In this document: positions 10,094 to 22,206 of the stretch, one piece after another
How positions within the stretch are numbered: position 1 is the stretch's first letter
Layout of the letters: each line of letters starts with the position of its first letter
Assembly (NCBI RefSeq): GCF_002563895.1
Contig: NZ_PDJB01000001.1
Span: forward strand, 5,501,501 to 5,565,500
Direction: 5' to 3'
Source of the DNA: Pseudomonas lurida
Lineage (GTDB): Bacteria > Pseudomonadota > Gammaproteobacteria > Pseudomonadales > Pseudomonadaceae
DNA: 64,000 nucleotides
The notes under the pieces: model-generated
Seen by the model: only the letters and a program-made list of their open reading frames with translations
Database searches by the model: none
What the model was told of the DNA's origin: nothing
Made by a program: the position numbers and the translations under genes

Positions 10094-10420
10094 CTACTTT
10101 TCAGGCATCGGCATCGGAAACGGCATGACATTGCTCACGCCCCGCGCCTCGCTGATCTTCGGCGTGCCCAAGCGCTCGACTTCATCGATGCGCACAATCG
10201 AATGCATCGGTACAAAACTGCGCACCACGCCTTCAAACTGAGCCTTGAGCTTCTCTTCGCCCGGATCGACGACCAATTGGGTGCGCTCGCCAAAGACGAA
10301 CTCTTCCACCTCCAGGAAACCCCACAGATCGCTCTGATAGATCTGCTTGGCGTACATTTCGAACACCTGGCCCTGGTTGAGGAAAATCACCTTGTAGATT
10401 GGAGCTTCACGTTTGGTCAT
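10094..10420 (-). CDS. DUF1820 family protein
   Basis: The likely start is the ATG at 10420 (MTKREAPIYKVIFLNQGQ), giving 108 residues; an upstream in-frame Met at 10438 is less supported. The sequence matches the small gammaproteobacterial DUF1820 family, which sits beside miaB in Pseudomonas. It is soluble, with a beta-rich N-terminus (YKVIFLNQGQVFEMYAKQIYQ), an acidic middle (WGFLEVEEFVFGE) and a Pro/Met-rich tail. The function is unknown. It is transcribed divergently from miaB. Confidence 0.8.
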   Translation of the reverse strand: MTKREAPIYKVIFLNQGQVFEMYAKQIYQSDLWGFLEVEEFVFGERTQLVVDPGEEKLKAQFEGVVRSFVPMHSIVRIDEVERLGTPKISEARGVSNVMPFPMPMPEK

Positions 10421-10461
10421 GGTGGGCGAACAACACATCGGGGATATAAAAGAGGGCGCGA

Positions 10462-10519
10462 ACTATAGCATGGCACCCGATGCACAACGCTAGGAACCAA
10501 TGGGCATGCCCCCTATAAT
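10462..10519. promoter_or_regulatory. Divergent promoter pair DUF1820 / miaB
   Basis: On the minus strand TGC-TATAGT (10470 down to 10462) is an extended -10 element placed to start the DUF1820 gene. On the plus strand TATAAT at 10514-10519 lies 33 bases before the miaB ATG and is a consensus -10, although no good -35 precedes it. The two promoters lie within 60 bases of each other. Confidence 0.5.
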
Positions 10520-10551
10520 GCGCGGTTCTTTACCACCAGTTGACGATTCCC

Positions 10552-11880
10552 ATGGCCAAGAAGCTTTACATCGAAACCCACGGTTGCCAGATGAACGAGT
10601 ACGACAGCTCGCGCATGGTCGATCTGCTGGGCGAACACCAGGCCCTGGAAGTCACCGCCCGCGCCGAAGATGCCGACGTAATCCTGCTCAATACCTGCTC
10701 GATCCGCGAGCGGGCCCAGGACCGTGTGTACTCGCAGCTGGGCCGCTGGCGCGAATTGAAACTGGCCAACCCGGACATGGTGATCGCCGTCGGCGGTTGC
10801 GTGGCCAGCCAGGAAGGCGCCGCGATCCGTGATCGCGCGCCCTATGTCGACGTGGTCTTCGGCCCGCAGACCCTGCACCGCCTGCCGGAAATGATCGACG
10901 CCGCACGCGTCACCAAGCTGCCGCAGGTCGACGTATCGTTCCCGGAGATCGAAAAATTCGACCATTTGCCCGAGCCACGTATCGATGGCCCGAGCGCCTA
11001 CGTGTCGGTCATGGAAGGCTGCAGCAAGTACTGCACCTTTTGCGTGGTGCCTTACACCCGTGGCGAAGAAGTCAGCCGGCCCTTTGACGACGTGCTATCG
11101 GAAATCATCCACCTGGCCGAGAACGGCGTGCGTGAGGTCACCCTGCTGGGCCAGAACGTCAATGGCTACCGCGGCCTGACCCACGACGGTCGCCTGGCCG
11201 ACCTGGCGGAGCTGATCCGCGTAGTGGCTGCCGTGGACGGTATCGAGCGGATTCGCTACACCACCTCGCACCCGCTGGAGTTCTCCGACAGCCTGATCCA
11301 GGCCCACGCGGAAGTACCGGAACTGGTCAAGCACCTGCACTTGCCGGTGCAATCGGGTTCGGACCGCATCCTGGCCGCCATGAAGCGCAACCACACCGCC
11401 CTGGAATACAAATCCAAGCTGCGCAAATTGCGCGCAGCGGTGCCGGGCATCTGCATCAGCTCGGACTTTATCGTCGGCTTCCCCGGTGAAACCGAGAAAG
11501 ACTTCGAGCAGACCATGAAGCTGATCGAAGACGTCGGCTTCGACTTCTCCTACTCATTCGTCTACAGCCAGCGGCCTGGCACCCCGGCCGCCGACCTGGT
11601 GGATGAAACCCCGGAAGCGTTGAAAAAAGAGCGCCTCAACGCGCTGCAACATCGCTTGAACCAGCAGGGTTTCGAGATCAGCCGACAAATGGTCGGTTCC
11701 ATCCAGCGCATCCTGGTCACCGACTACTCGAAAAAAGACCCGGGCGAATTGCAGGGCCGTACCGAGAACAATCGAATCGTAAACTTCCGTTGCGATAATC
11801 CGACCCTGATCGGCCAGTTTGCCGATGTGCACATCGATGCGGCCCAGCCCCATTCGTTGCGCGGGTCGTTGATTCAGTAA
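10552..11880 (+). CDS. miaB: tRNA-2-methylthio-N6-dimethylallyladenosine synthase
   Basis: The 442-residue radical-SAM methylthiotransferase adds the 2-methylthio group to i6A37 of tRNAs reading UNN codons. The N-terminal UPF0004 domain provides Cys12 ([10 protein letters not shown]), Cys49 (LNTCSIRE) and Cys83 (GGCVAS) for one iron-sulfur cluster. The radical-[11 protein letters not shown] motif near residues 156-163 binds the second. A TRAM domain with [11 protein letters not shown] closes the protein. A TTG at 10540 would add four residues; the ATG at 10552 ([11 protein letters not shown]) matches family N-termini. It is the first gene of a conserved miaB-ybeZ-ybeY-corC-lnt order. Confidence 0.97.
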   Translation: MAKKLYIETHGCQMNEYDSSRMVDLLGEHQALEVTARAEDADVILLNTCSIRERAQDRVYSQLGRWRELKLANPDMVIAVGGCVASQEGAAIRDRAPYVDVVFGPQTLHRLPEMIDAARVTKLPQVDVSFPEIEKFDHLPEPRIDGPSAYVSVMEGCSKYCTFCVVPYTRGEEVSRPFDDVLSEIIHLAENGVREVTLLGQNVNGYRGLTHDGRLADLAELIRVVAAVDGIERIRYTTSHPLEFSDSLIQAHAEVPELVKHLHLPVQSGSDRILAAMKRNHTALEYKSKLRKLRAAVPGICISSDFIVGFPGETEKDFEQTMKLIEDVGFDFSYSFVYSQRPGTPAADLVDETPEALKKERLNALQHRLNQQGFEISRQMVGSIQRILVTDYSKKDPGELQGRTENNRIVNFRCDNPTLIGQFADVHIDAAQPHSLRGSLIQ

Positions 11881-11910
11881 CCCATCAAGAATGCTGGCTG
11901 ATGGAGATCA

Positions 11911-12006
11911 AAATGTGGGAGCGGGCTTGCTCGCGAAGGTGGCGCTTGCGTCGATACCTGTATTGGCTGACACAGCGCCTTCGCGAGCAAGCCCGCTCCC
12001 ACATTT
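11911..12006. repeat. REPIN, class A (GTGGGAGCGGGCTTGCTCGC family)
   Basis: AAATGTGGGAGCGGGCTTGC at 11911 and its complement GCAAGCCCGCTCCCACATTT ending at 12006 are the outer ends of a near-perfect inverted pair, extended inward through CGCGAAGG and GCGCC. The element lies between miaB and ybeZ and would form a strong hairpin in a read-through transcript. The same family occurs near 22207, 25043, 37499 (truncated) and 43856. Confidence 0.88.
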
Positions 12007-12106
12007 AGACCGCGCAGCGTTCCGATAACGTAAGTGCTTTCGTACCCGCGCCACTGGCGTTATTCTCTCTTTCACCTCAACAGCCAAAGGGCGGCTAAAA
12101 GCGACC

Positions 12107-13111
12107 TTGAACGCACCCATAGTAGAACCCCATCGTTTTCTCCTCGAGCCGTTTGAGGCTCGCCGTTTCGCCAACCTGTGCGGACAGTTCGACGAGCACC
12201 TGCGCCTGATCGAACAACGCCTGAGCATCGAGATCCGCAACCGCGGCAATCAATTCGAGCTCATTGGTGAACCCCAACACACCACGTCCGCAGAAAACCT
12301 GCTGCGCCGTCTATACCGTGAAACCAAGGGCAGTGAGCTGTCGCCGGAAACGGTGCACCTGTACCTGCAGGAATCGGCGGTGGAAGACTTGGCCAACAAC
12401 CCTGTGGCCGAAGCCAGCGTGGCCCTGCGTACCAAAAAAGGCATGATTCGCCCACGCGGCTTGAATCAGCAGAAGTACGTCAAGGAAATCCTCGGCAACG
12501 ATATCAACTTCGGCATCGGCCCTGCCGGTACCGGCAAGACCTACCTGGCCGTGGCCTGCGCGGTCGACGCACTGGAGCGCGAGCAAGTCCGCCGCATCCT
12601 GCTGGTGCGCCCGGCGGTCGAGGCTGGCGAAAAGCTCGGTTTCCTGCCCGGCGACCTGGCCCAGAAGATCGACCCGTACCTGCGCCCGCTCTACGACGCA
12701 CTGTACGAGATGCTCGGCTTCGAATATGTCGCCAAGCTGATCGAGCGCCAGGTGATCGAGATCGCCCCGCTGGCCTACATGCGTGGCCGTACCTTGAACA
12801 ACAGCTTCATCATCCTCGACGAAAGCCAGAACACCACGGTCGAGCAAATGAAGATGTTCCTCACCCGGATCGGTTTCGGTTCCACCGCCGTGATCACTGG
12901 CGACGTGACCCAGGTCGACCTGCCCAAGGGCACCAAGTCGGGCCTGGCCCAGGTGATCGAGGTGCTCAAGGACGTGCCGGGCATCAGCTTCACGCACTTC
13001 ATGCCTAAGGACGTGGTTCGCCACCCGCTGGTGCAGCGCATCGTCGAAGCCTACGAGCGCTTCGACCACCGCGACGATGCACCGGCCAAGGACGTTCGCC
13101 ACGATGCTTGA
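12107..13111 (+). CDS. ybeZ: PhoH-like ATPase YbeZ
   Basis: The 334-residue protein starts best at the TTG at 12107 ([20 protein letters not shown]), because homologues begin this way and no better ATG is near. The N-terminal region (1-110) is a KH-like PhoH-associated domain. The ATPase has Walker [12 protein letters not shown] near residue 141 and Walker [12 protein letters not shown] near residue 237, followed by [10 protein letters not shown]. YbeZ partners with the endoribonuclease YbeY in ribosome quality control and 16S rRNA maturation. Its last 8 bases overlap the start of ybeY, so the two are translationally coupled. Confidence 0.93.
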   Translation: MNAPIVEPHRFLLEPFEARRFANLCGQFDEHLRLIEQRLSIEIRNRGNQFELIGEPQHTTSAENLLRRLYRETKGSELSPETVHLYLQESAVEDLANNPVAEASVALRTKKGMIRPRGLNQQKYVKEILGNDINFGIGPAGTGKTYLAVACAVDALEREQVRRILLVRPAVEAGEKLGFLPGDLAQKIDPYLRPLYDALYEMLGFEYVAKLIERQVIEIAPLAYMRGRTLNNSFIILDESQNTTVEQMKMFLTRIGFGSTAVITGDVTQVDLPKGTKSGLAQVIEVLKDVPGISFTHFMPKDVVRHPLVQRIVEAYERFDHRDDAPAKDVRHDA

Positions 13112-13562
13112 GCTAGACCTGCAGCTGGCCACCGAAGCGCCCGCCCCCAGCGAAGCACAGTTTCGCCAATGGTGCGCCCTGGCCCTGCGCCAGCGCACTG
13201 CTGACTCGGAACTGACCATTCGCCTGGTGGACGAGCCCGAGGGCCGCGAGCTGAACCGCACCTGGCGCCAGAAGGACTACGCGACCAACGTGCTGTCCTT
13301 CCCCGCCGACGTACCGGATGAATTGCTGGATATCCCGTTGTTGGGCGACCTGGTCATCTGTGTCGCGGTGGTGGAGCGCGAGGCGAAGGAACAAGGCAAG
13401 GAACTAGAAGCCCACTGGGCCCATCTAGTCATCCACGGCTGCTTGCATCTCTTGGGTTACGACCATATAGACGATGACGAAGCCGAAGAAATGGAAACAC
13501 TGGAACAAACGTTGCTTGCAGAGTTGGGTCATCCGGACCCGTATGCGGACGACGAAGTCTAA
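13104..13562 (+). CDS. ybeY: Endoribonuclease YbeY
   Basis: From the ATG at 13104 the protein is 152 residues. The zinc-binding signature [11 protein letters not shown] near residue 111 (HxxxHxxxxxH) identifies YbeY, a single-strand endoribonuclease needed for 16S rRNA 3'-end maturation and late 70S ribosome quality control. [18 protein letters not shown] is the conserved substrate-groove segment. The start lies inside the end of ybeZ in another frame. A longer reading from 13077 would overlap ybeZ further and is not needed. Confidence 0.95.
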   Translation: MLELDLQLATEAPAPSEAQFRQWCALALRQRTADSELTIRLVDEPEGRELNRTWRQKDYATNVLSFPADVPDELLDIPLLGDLVICVAVVEREAKEQGKELEAHWAHLVIHGCLHLLGYDHIDDDEAEEMETLEQTLLAELGHPDPYADDEV

Positions 13563-13603
13563 AAACACTCAACTGTAACAATAAAGGATTCAGAGTAATC
13601 GCT

Positions 13604-14443
13604 ATGAGCGAAGACCGATCGAGCAACGGGCAGAAGTCATGGCTGGGTAAACTGACCCAGGCTTTTGCCCACGAGCCGAAAAACCGCCAGGAGCTGCTTG
13701 AGCTGCTGCGCGAGGCCCATCAGAACAAGTTGCTGGACAGCGAAGCGCTGGCCATCGTCGAAGGCGCCATCCAGGTGGCTGACCTGCAAGTACGGGACAT
13801 CATGGTCCCGCGCTCGCAGATGATCAGCATCAAGGCGACCCAGACGCCGCGGGAATTCCTCCCGGCCGTGATCGACTCGGCGCACTCGCGCTACCCGGTG
13901 ATCGGTGAAAGCCATGACGACGTCATGGGCGTCCTGCTGGCCAAGGACCTGCTGCCGCTGATCCTCAAGGAGAACGGCGACAGCTTCAACATCAAGGACC
14001 TGCTGCGTCCGGCCACCTTCGTGCCCGAATCCAAGCGCCTCAACGTGCTGCTGCGCGAATTCCGCGCCAACCACAATCACATGGCCATTGTGATCGACGA
14101 ATACGGCGGCGTGGCTGGCCTGGTGACCATCGAAGACGTGCTGGAACAGATCGTCGGCGACATCGAGGACGAGCACGACGTCGAGGAAGACAGCTACATC
14201 AAGCCGCTGCCCAGCGGTGACTTCCTGATCAAGGCCTTGACGCCGATCGAGAACTTCAACGAGTTCTTCGACAGCGAATTCTCCGATGACGAGTTCGACA
14301 CCGTCGGTGGCCTGGTGATGAGTGCGTTCGGGCACCTGCCCAAGCGTAACGAGACCACCGAGATCGGCGCCTATCGCTTCCGCATCCTGAATGCCGATAG
14401 CCGCAGGATCCATCTGATCCGCCTGACACCTATTGCCCGCTAA
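13604..14443 (+). CDS. corC: CorC/YbeX-type CBS-domain protein
   Basis: The 279-residue cytosolic protein has an N-terminal helical region, a CBS pair (about 65-190) beginning VRDIMVPRSQM, and a C-terminal CorC/HlyC domain (about 205-277) with FDTVGGLVMSAFGHLP and RIHLIRL. It belongs to the YbeX/CorC group, linked to magnesium/cobalt efflux and, in E. coli, to ribosome metabolism together with YbeY and YbeZ, next to which it lies here. It follows ybeY by 41 bases. Its stop codon is four bases from the first arm of the unusual repeat element that separates it from lnt. Confidence 0.92.
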   Translation: MSEDRSSNGQKSWLGKLTQAFAHEPKNRQELLELLREAHQNKLLDSEALAIVEGAIQVADLQVRDIMVPRSQMISIKATQTPREFLPAVIDSAHSRYPVIGESHDDVMGVLLAKDLLPLILKENGDSFNIKDLLRPATFVPESKRLNVLLREFRANHNHMAIVIDEYGGVAGLVTIEDVLEQIVGDIEDEHDVEEDSYIKPLPSGDFLIKALTPIENFNEFFDSEFSDDEFDTVGGLVMSAFGHLPKRNETTEIGAYRFRILNADSRRIHLIRLTPIAR

Positions 14444-14447
14444 GGAA

Positions 14448-14712
14448 GGGGTGGGTCATCAGCTGTTTCCTGTGTCGCGTTGCCCCTGAGAGCGGGCCAG
14501 GCAAGGCGCAGGCCGCAGGGAATGGCGCCCCCTTTTCAAGGCCTGCAACGCAGCATGGCCCGCTCCCAGGGGCAACCCGTAGGGCCGGGCCTGCTGCGAC
14601 ACAGGGCTGCGTTACTCGTCGTTCATTTGGAAAAACCACACCACACGCCTCGCGCCTTGCCCTGTGCCGCAGCAGGCCGGCGCGACACAGGAAATAGCTG
14701 ATGACCCACCCC
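14448..14712 (+). repeat. 265-bp multi-armed inverted-repeat element between corC and lnt
   Basis: Three nested inverted repeats fill the whole gap. The closing stem pairs 14448-14479 with 14681-14712 (32 bp, one mismatch; ends GGGGTGGGTCATCAGCT and AGCTGATGACCCACCCC). Arm one pairs 14481-14499 (TGCCCCTGAGAGCGGGCCA) with 14556-14574 (18 of 19). Arm two pairs 14585-14607 with 14659-14680, with one bulge and one mismatch. As RNA this folds into a three-way junction. It is not a REPIN of the classes seen elsewhere and has no ORF. The right arm contains the Shine-Dalgarno sequence and first codons of lnt. It could be a MITE-like insertion or a structured leader RNA. Confidence 0.75.
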
Positions 14713-16239
14713 TACATGCGCCGTCTGATCGCACCCGGCTGGCCCGGTAACCTGCTGGCCGTGGTGGCCGGCGCCATCACCACCCTGGCGCTGGCGCCGT
14801 TCGACCTGTGGCCGTTTGCGCTGGTGGCGGTCGGATTGTTCTATGTCGGGCTGCGGGACCTGAGCCCACGCCAGGCCCTGGGCCGTGGCTGGTGCTTCGG
14901 TTTCGGCCTGTTTGGCGCTGGCACCAGCTGGATCTACTACAGCATCCACCACTTCGGCGGCGCTTCGGTGCTGCTGGCTGGGTTCTTGATGCTGCTGTTT
15001 ACCGCCGCAATTGCCTGGTTCTTCGCCCTGCCCGCCTGGCTGTGGGCACGCTGGTTGCGTCGCAATGAGGCGCCATTGGCCGATGCACTGACGTTTGCCG
15101 CGTTGTGGGTGGGCCAGGAAGCGTTTCGCGGCTGGTTCCTCACCGGGTTCCCGTGGTTGTACTCCGGCTACAGCCAACTCGACGGCCCCCTCACCGGCCT
15201 CGCGCCAGTGGGCGGAATGTGGCTGATCTCCTTCGCCCTGGCACTCACGGCGGCCTTGCTGTGCAACCTGCCGCGCCTGCTGGCCGGCAAGCGCAACGCG
15301 TTTATCGGCGCAGGCCTGGTGTTGCTGGTAGCCCCCTGGGCGATCGGCCTGGCCCTCAAGCACCACGCCTGGACCAGCCCGTCCGGCGCTCCACTGACCG
15401 TGGCAGCCATCCAGGGCAATGTCGAACAGAGCATGAAGTGGGACCCAGAGCAGCTCAATGCGCAGCTCGCGCTGTACCGCGACATGAGCTTGAGCTCCAA
15501 GCGTGTCGATTTGCTGGTGTGGCCGGAAACTGCGGTACCGGTGCTCAAGGAGTCCGTCGAGGGCTACCTGGGCATGATGGGCAAGTTCGCCGCCGACCGG
15601 CATACCGCGCTGATTACCGGCGTACCGATTCGCCAGGAAGTGCACCATCATAAGCGCTACTTCAACGGCATCACCGTGGTCGGTGAAGGCGACGGCACCT
15701 ACCTCAAGCAGAAGCTGGTGCCTTTCGGCGAGTACGTACCGCTGCAAGACATGCTGCGCGGCCTGATTGCCTTCTTCGACCTGCCGATGTCGGACTTCGC
15801 CCGTGGCCCGTCCGACCAGGCGATGCTACAGGCCAAGGGGTATCAGATTGCGCCGTTCATTTGCTACGAAGTGGTGTACCCCGAGTTCGCTGCCGGCTTG
15901 TCGGCCCAGAGCGATCTGCTGCTGACCATCAGCAACGACACCTGGTTCGGTCGCTCCATCGGCCCCCTGCAGCACCTGCAAATGGCGCAGATGCGTGCGC
16001 TGGAAGCCGGCCGCTGGATGATCCGCGCCACCAACAACGGCGTCACCGGCCTGATCAACCCCTTTGGGCAGATTACCGAGCAGATCCCGCAGTTCGAGCG
16101 CGGCATCCTCTACGGCGAAGTGGTGCCCATGCACAACCTCACGCCGTACCTGCAATGGCGTTCGTGGCCGTTGATCATTGTGTGCCTGGGCCTGTTTGGT
16201 TGGGCGCTATTGGCCGGCCGGATGTCCAAGACCGTCTGA
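14701..16239 (+). CDS. lnt: Apolipoprotein N-acyltransferase
   Basis: Lnt adds the third acyl chain to the N-terminal Cys of lipoproteins at the periplasmic face of the inner membrane. The 512-residue protein has N-terminal membrane helices (about 15-215), a nitrilase-fold domain (about 230-475) and a last helix near 490-508. The catalytic triad is visible as Glu in VWPETAVP, Lys in KQKLVPFGEY and Cys in PFICYEVVYPEF. Start choice is affected by the preceding repeat: AGGAA before ATG 14701 is a good ribosome-binding site, but the first five codons lie in the repeat arm and homologues begin like MRRLIAPGWPGNLL, at ATG 14716. It processes the many lipoproteins encoded in this window. Confidence 0.93.
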   Translation: MTHPYMRRLIAPGWPGNLLAVVAGAITTLALAPFDLWPFALVAVGLFYVGLRDLSPRQALGRGWCFGFGLFGAGTSWIYYSIHHFGGASVLLAGFLMLLFTAAIAWFFALPAWLWARWLRRNEAPLADALTFAALWVGQEAFRGWFLTGFPWLYSGYSQLDGPLTGLAPVGGMWLISFALALTAALLCNLPRLLAGKRNAFIGAGLVLLVAPWAIGLALKHHAWTSPSGAPLTVAAIQGNVEQSMKWDPEQLNAQLALYRDMSLSSKRVDLLVWPETAVPVLKESVEGYLGMMGKFAADRHTALITGVPIRQEVHHHKRYFNGITVVGEGDGTYLKQKLVPFGEYVPLQDMLRGLIAFFDLPMSDFARGPSDQAMLQAKGYQIAPFICYEVVYPEFAAGLSAQSDLLLTISNDTWFGRSIGPLQHLQMAQMRALEAGRWMIRATNNGVTGLINPFGQITEQIPQFERGILYGEVVPMHNLTPYLQWRSWPLIIVCLGLFGWALLAGRMSKTV

Positions 16240-16344
16240 CCGACAGGCTTATGACAATGTGGCAGCTGGCTGGCCTGCGATAGCGGTGGGTCAGCCAGCC
16301 AATGTGCAGGCTGGCAGCCTGCTCCCCCATTTGCATGTGCGGTG

Positions 16345-17106
16345 TTATCGGTAGAACACTCGATACCCCACCTGCCCCACCGCCTCATTGAGCAATTGCC
16401 CGCTCTGCCATATCGACTTGAACTCCGGCATCCAGCCTCCTAACGGCCGGGCGTTGTCCACCCCCAGGAACCCCACGGGCGCTGGCACCACGGTAAAGCC
16501 GGCCTTCTCGAAACTCCACACCGAACGCGGCATGTGCCAGGCTTGGGTCACGACCACCACGCGCTTGATGCCTTCGGGCAGCAGGATCTCGGCGCTCATC
16601 TGCGCATTTTCCCAGGTGGTGCGGCTACGCTCTTCCTTCCATCGCACCTTGACGCCAAAGTCATCCTGCATCGACACCGCCATCAACTCGGCCTCGCTGG
16701 GCGGCGTGCCGTAATGCAGGCCCCCGGTGGTCAATACTGGCAACCCGGAGGCCTTGGCCAAGCGTGCGGCATAGCGCTGGCGCTCGAGGCCGATACCCGT
16801 GGGTTGGTCGGAGCCCCAGGCCGGGTCACCGCGTTCACGCCCCGAACCCAAAACCACGATGGCATCGGCACGCTGGGCCAGGGTAGACCAGTCCTCGCGG
16901 GCCAACGGCGGCTCGGTTTCCAGCACCCGCGCGCCCCACTCCACCATCACTGGCAGGCTGATCAGCCACATGCCCCCAAGCCCCAAGGCAAAGCAGCACG
17001 CCGCCAAGCGCGGACGGCTGCGACGAAACCACCAGGCAAGCGCCAGCAACAGCAAGAGAATGCCGGGCGGCAGAAGCAATTGTTTGATGAAGTAACGAAT
17101 AGGCAT
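16345..17106 (-). CDS. YdcF/ElyC family envelope protein (DUF218)
   Basis: The 253-residue protein has two N-terminal hydrophobic segments (about 10-28 and 35-55) followed by a periplasmic DUF218 domain. It begins DAIVVLGSGRERGDPAW and contains LPVLTTGGLHYGTPPSEAELM, EERSRTTWENAQMSAEIL and VVVTQAWHMPRSVWSFEKAG, the last being the family signature. ElyC of E. coli affects undecaprenyl-carrier use and peptidoglycan synthesis at low temperature; YdcF binds S-adenosylmethionine in vitro. No catalytic function is assigned here. It is convergent with lnt and lies on the opposite strand to leuS. Confidence 0.85.
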   Translation of the reverse strand: MPIRYFIKQLLLPPGILLLLLALAWWFRRSRPRLAACCFALGLGGMWLISLPVMVEWGARVLETEPPLAREDWSTLAQRADAIVVLGSGRERGDPAWGSDQPTGIGLERQRYAARLAKASGLPVLTTGGLHYGTPPSEAELMAVSMQDDFGVKVRWKEERSRTTWENAQMSAEILLPEGIKRVVVVTQAWHMPRSVWSFEKAGFTVVPAPVGFLGVDNARPLGGWMPEFKSIWQSGQLLNEAVGQVGYRVFYR

Positions 17107-17220
17107 CGGGCATCTCCAAAGATGCCCGAAGCCTAAGGTGTAACGGGGTTTAGCGACAATCTTTACGGTGACATGCTTTACGGTGAACTAGAGCGATGAT
17201 GCCGTTCAGGGGGGAGCGAA

Positions 17221-17538
17221 TTACTTGTAGCGGGCGGACCGGAGCTTTTCCGGGCCACGACCGGCCGACAAGTCCTTGAGCCACACCACCTTGGCTGAAT
17301 GCGTAGGCTCCTTGATGGGTGGGGTTGCCACCCAGGGAGGCGCACTGCGCCCATTGCGTTCCAGATAAACATTGATCAGTTCCAGCTCCGCACGGCTCAA
17401 GCCACGCAGTTCCAGCTCCACAGGCCGCTCATCACGCAATCGGCCCGCTGTCCTCGCTGCATCCAATGCACGACCCAATCGGTCGATCAGTCCTTCATAG
17501 ATATCGGGTTTCGTTACGATTCGCTGCGATTCAACCAT
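17221..17538 (-). CDS. Small conserved hypothetical protein
   Basis: The 105-residue protein is soluble, with no signal peptide or membrane helix. A helical N-terminal half (IYEGLIDRLGRALDAARTAGRL) is followed by ELELRGLSRAELELINVYLERNG and a basic C-terminus (GRGPEKLRSARYK). I do not recognise a family. Codon use is like its neighbours, and it sits alone between the ydcF-type gene and leuS on the opposite strand. Because no other frame covers this stretch convincingly I regard it as a real gene. Confidence 0.65.
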   Translation of the reverse strand: MVESQRIVTKPDIYEGLIDRLGRALDAARTAGRLRDERPVELELRGLSRAELELINVYLERNGRSAPPWVATPPIKEPTHSAKVVWLKDLSAGRGPEKLRSARYK

Positions 17539-20407
<2,869 letters not shown>

Positions 20408-20412
20408 TCGGA

Positions 20413-20440
20413 TCGGGCGCAGGGCTTGGGCCCTGCGCCG
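20413..20440 (+). terminator. Hairpin between leuS and lptE
   Basis: GGGCGCAGGGC and GCCCTGCGCC around 20413-20440 form a strong GC stem just after the leuS stop. No T-run follows; another small stem (AAGGCC copies) comes next. It may be a partial terminator or an mRNA-stabilising structure rather than a full stop. Confidence 0.45.
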
Positions 20441-20495
20441 AACAAAGCCTTCAGGGCCTCGATAAGGCCCACATGGTTTCAAGGGGAGCAACAAA

Positions 20496-21101
20496 ATGAT
20501 CAAACGCAACCTGCTGGTTATGGGCCTCGCCGTGCTGCTGAGCGCTTGCGGCTTCCAGCTGCGCGGTACCGGTACCAACGAAATGGCGATCAAGGAATTG
20601 GACGTCAGTGCCCGCGACGCCTACAGCGAAACGGTGACCCAGCTGCGTCAGGTCCTGGAAAACAGCGGCGTTCACGTCTACACAGGCGCGACCTACAAGC
20701 TGTTCCTGGCCGGTGAAAAAGAAACCCAGCGCAACCTGAGCTACGCCAGCGCCGGGCGTGCCTCCGATATCGAACTGAGCACCCAGCTCAACTTTGAAGT
20801 CCAGGGCCGCGACCACCTGCCCCTGATGGCTGACAGCATTCAGGTACAGAAGATCGTCAGCCACGACGGTAACAACCTGGTAGGTTCGGACTCCGAGATT
20901 ATCCAGGTACGCAAGGAAATGCGCCGCGAGCTGGTACAGCGCATGGTCCTGCGCCTGTCGATGATCACCCCGGAACAACTCGAGACCTTGCAGCAGCGCG
21001 CTGACGACAAGGCCAAGGCTGATGCCGACGCCCTGAAAGCCGCGCAAGAGTATGAAAACAACACGCCGAAACAGTCGCCTGTTGAAGTACCAGTCGAGTA
21101 A
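20496..21101 (+). CDS. lptE: LPS assembly lipoprotein LptE
   Basis: The 201-residue protein has a lipoprotein signal with lipobox LLSACG (Cys about 18) and begins the mature part GFQLRGTG, the LptE hallmark. LptE plugs the LptD barrel and helps insert lipopolysaccharide into the outer membrane. The C-terminus is rich in Glu, Ala and Lys. AAGGGGAG lies before the ATG. The leuS-lptE-holA order is conserved in gammaproteobacteria. It depends on Lgt, LspA and Lnt (encoded at 14.7 kb) for its lipid anchor. Confidence 0.93.
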   Translation: MIKRNLLVMGLAVLLSACGFQLRGTGTNEMAIKELDVSARDAYSETVTQLRQVLENSGVHVYTGATYKLFLAGEKETQRNLSYASAGRASDIELSTQLNFEVQGRDHLPLMADSIQVQKIVSHDGNNLVGSDSEIIQVRKEMRRELVQRMVLRLSMITPEQLETLQQRADDKAKADADALKAAQEYENNTPKQSPVEVPVE

Positions 21102-21104
21102 GAC

Positions 21105-21131
21105 AAACGGGGCGCCCCAAGCGCCCCGTTT
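21105..21131 (+). terminator. Hairpin between lptE and holA
   Basis: AAACGGGGCG (21105-21114) pairs with CGCCCCGTTT (21122-21131), a GC-rich 10-bp stem four bases after the lptE stop and ten bases before the holA ATG. The trailing sequence is TTTACC, too short a T-run for a strong terminator, so it probably only attenuates read-through into holA or occludes its start. Confidence 0.55.
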
Positions 21132-21140
21132 ACCCTGCCT

Positions 21141-22178
21141 ATGAAGCTCGCCCCCGCCCAACTCGCCAAACACCTGCAAGGTGGCCTCGCGCCTGTCTAT
21201 ATCGTCAGCGGTGATGACCCGCTGCTGTGCCAGGAAGCCGCCGACGCCATCCGCACCGCTGTTCGCCAGCAGGGTTTCGACGAACGCCAGGTCTTCAGCG
21301 CCGACGCCAGTTTCGACTGGGGCACATTGCTGCAAGCCGGCGCAAGCATGTCGCTGTTCGCCGAGAAACGCCTGCTGGAACTGCGCCTGCCTTCGGGCAA
21401 ACCCGGCGACAAAGGTGCAGCCGCCCTCATGGAATACTGCTCGCGACCGGCCGAAGACACGGTGCTGTTGATCAGCCTGCCCAAGCTCGACGGCAGCGCG
21501 CAGAAGACCAAATGGGGCAAGGCCCTGGTGGAAGGGGCGCACACCCAGTTCATCCAGATCTGGCCGGTGGACAGCAACCAGTTGCCGCAATGGATTCGCC
21601 AACGCCTGTCCCAATCAGGGTTGTCGGCGACCCAGGACGCGGTGGAGTTGATCGCGGCCCGGGTCGAAGGCAACTTGCTGGCCGCCGCTCAGGAGATCGA
21701 AAAGCTCAAGCTGATGGCCGAAGACGGGCAGATTACCGTCGAAACCGTGCAGGGGGCCGTGGCGGATAGCGCGCGCTTTGACGTGTTCGGGCTAGTCGAC
21801 GCGATTCTCAATGGCGAACCTGCCCATGCCCTGCGCATGCTTGAAGGCCTGCGCGGTGAAGGCGTGGAACCACCGGTGATTCTCTGGGCCCTGGCCCGGG
21901 AACTGCGGGTACTGGCCAATATTGCCCTGCAATACAGCCAGGGCACGCCATTGGACAAGGCCTTCAGCCAAGCCCGGCCGCCGGTATGGGACAAGCGCAA
22001 GCCGCTGATGAGCAAAGCGCTGCAACGGCACTCGGCGCAACGCTGGGCGCAATTGCTGCTGGAAGCGCAACGAATCGACGCGCAGATCAAGGGCCAGGCG
22101 GCCGGTTCGCCATGGATGAGCCTGAGCCGTTTGTCGCTGTTGATGGCCGGCCAGCGCCTGACCTTGCCCGCCGAATAA
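21141..22178 (+). CDS. holA: DNA polymerase III delta subunit
   Basis: The 345-residue protein is the clamp-loader delta subunit that opens the beta sliding clamp. The N-terminal AAA+-like domain begins MKLAPAQLAKHLQGGLAPVYIVSGDDPLLCQEAADAIR-like (start seen at 21141), with the clamp-wrench FSADASFDWGTLLQAGASMSLFAEKR region. There is no functional P-loop, as expected for delta. The C-terminal collar domain is complete (ending LSLLMAGQRLTLPAE). It follows lptE by 39 bases across a hairpin. Confidence 0.93.
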   Translation: MKLAPAQLAKHLQGGLAPVYIVSGDDPLLCQEAADAIRTAVRQQGFDERQVFSADASFDWGTLLQAGASMSLFAEKRLLELRLPSGKPGDKGAAALMEYCSRPAEDTVLLISLPKLDGSAQKTKWGKALVEGAHTQFIQIWPVDSNQLPQWIRQRLSQSGLSATQDAVELIAARVEGNLLAAAQEIEKLKLMAEDGQITVETVQGAVADSARFDVFGLVDAILNGEPAHALRMLEGLRGEGVEPPVILWALARELRVLANIALQYSQGTPLDKAFSQARPPVWDKRKPLMSKALQRHSAQRWAQLLLEAQRIDAQIKGQAAGSPWMSLSRLSLLMAGQRLTLPAE

Positions 22179-22206
22179 CCTTCTCTCAAAAACACCACAG
22201 CTCCCA

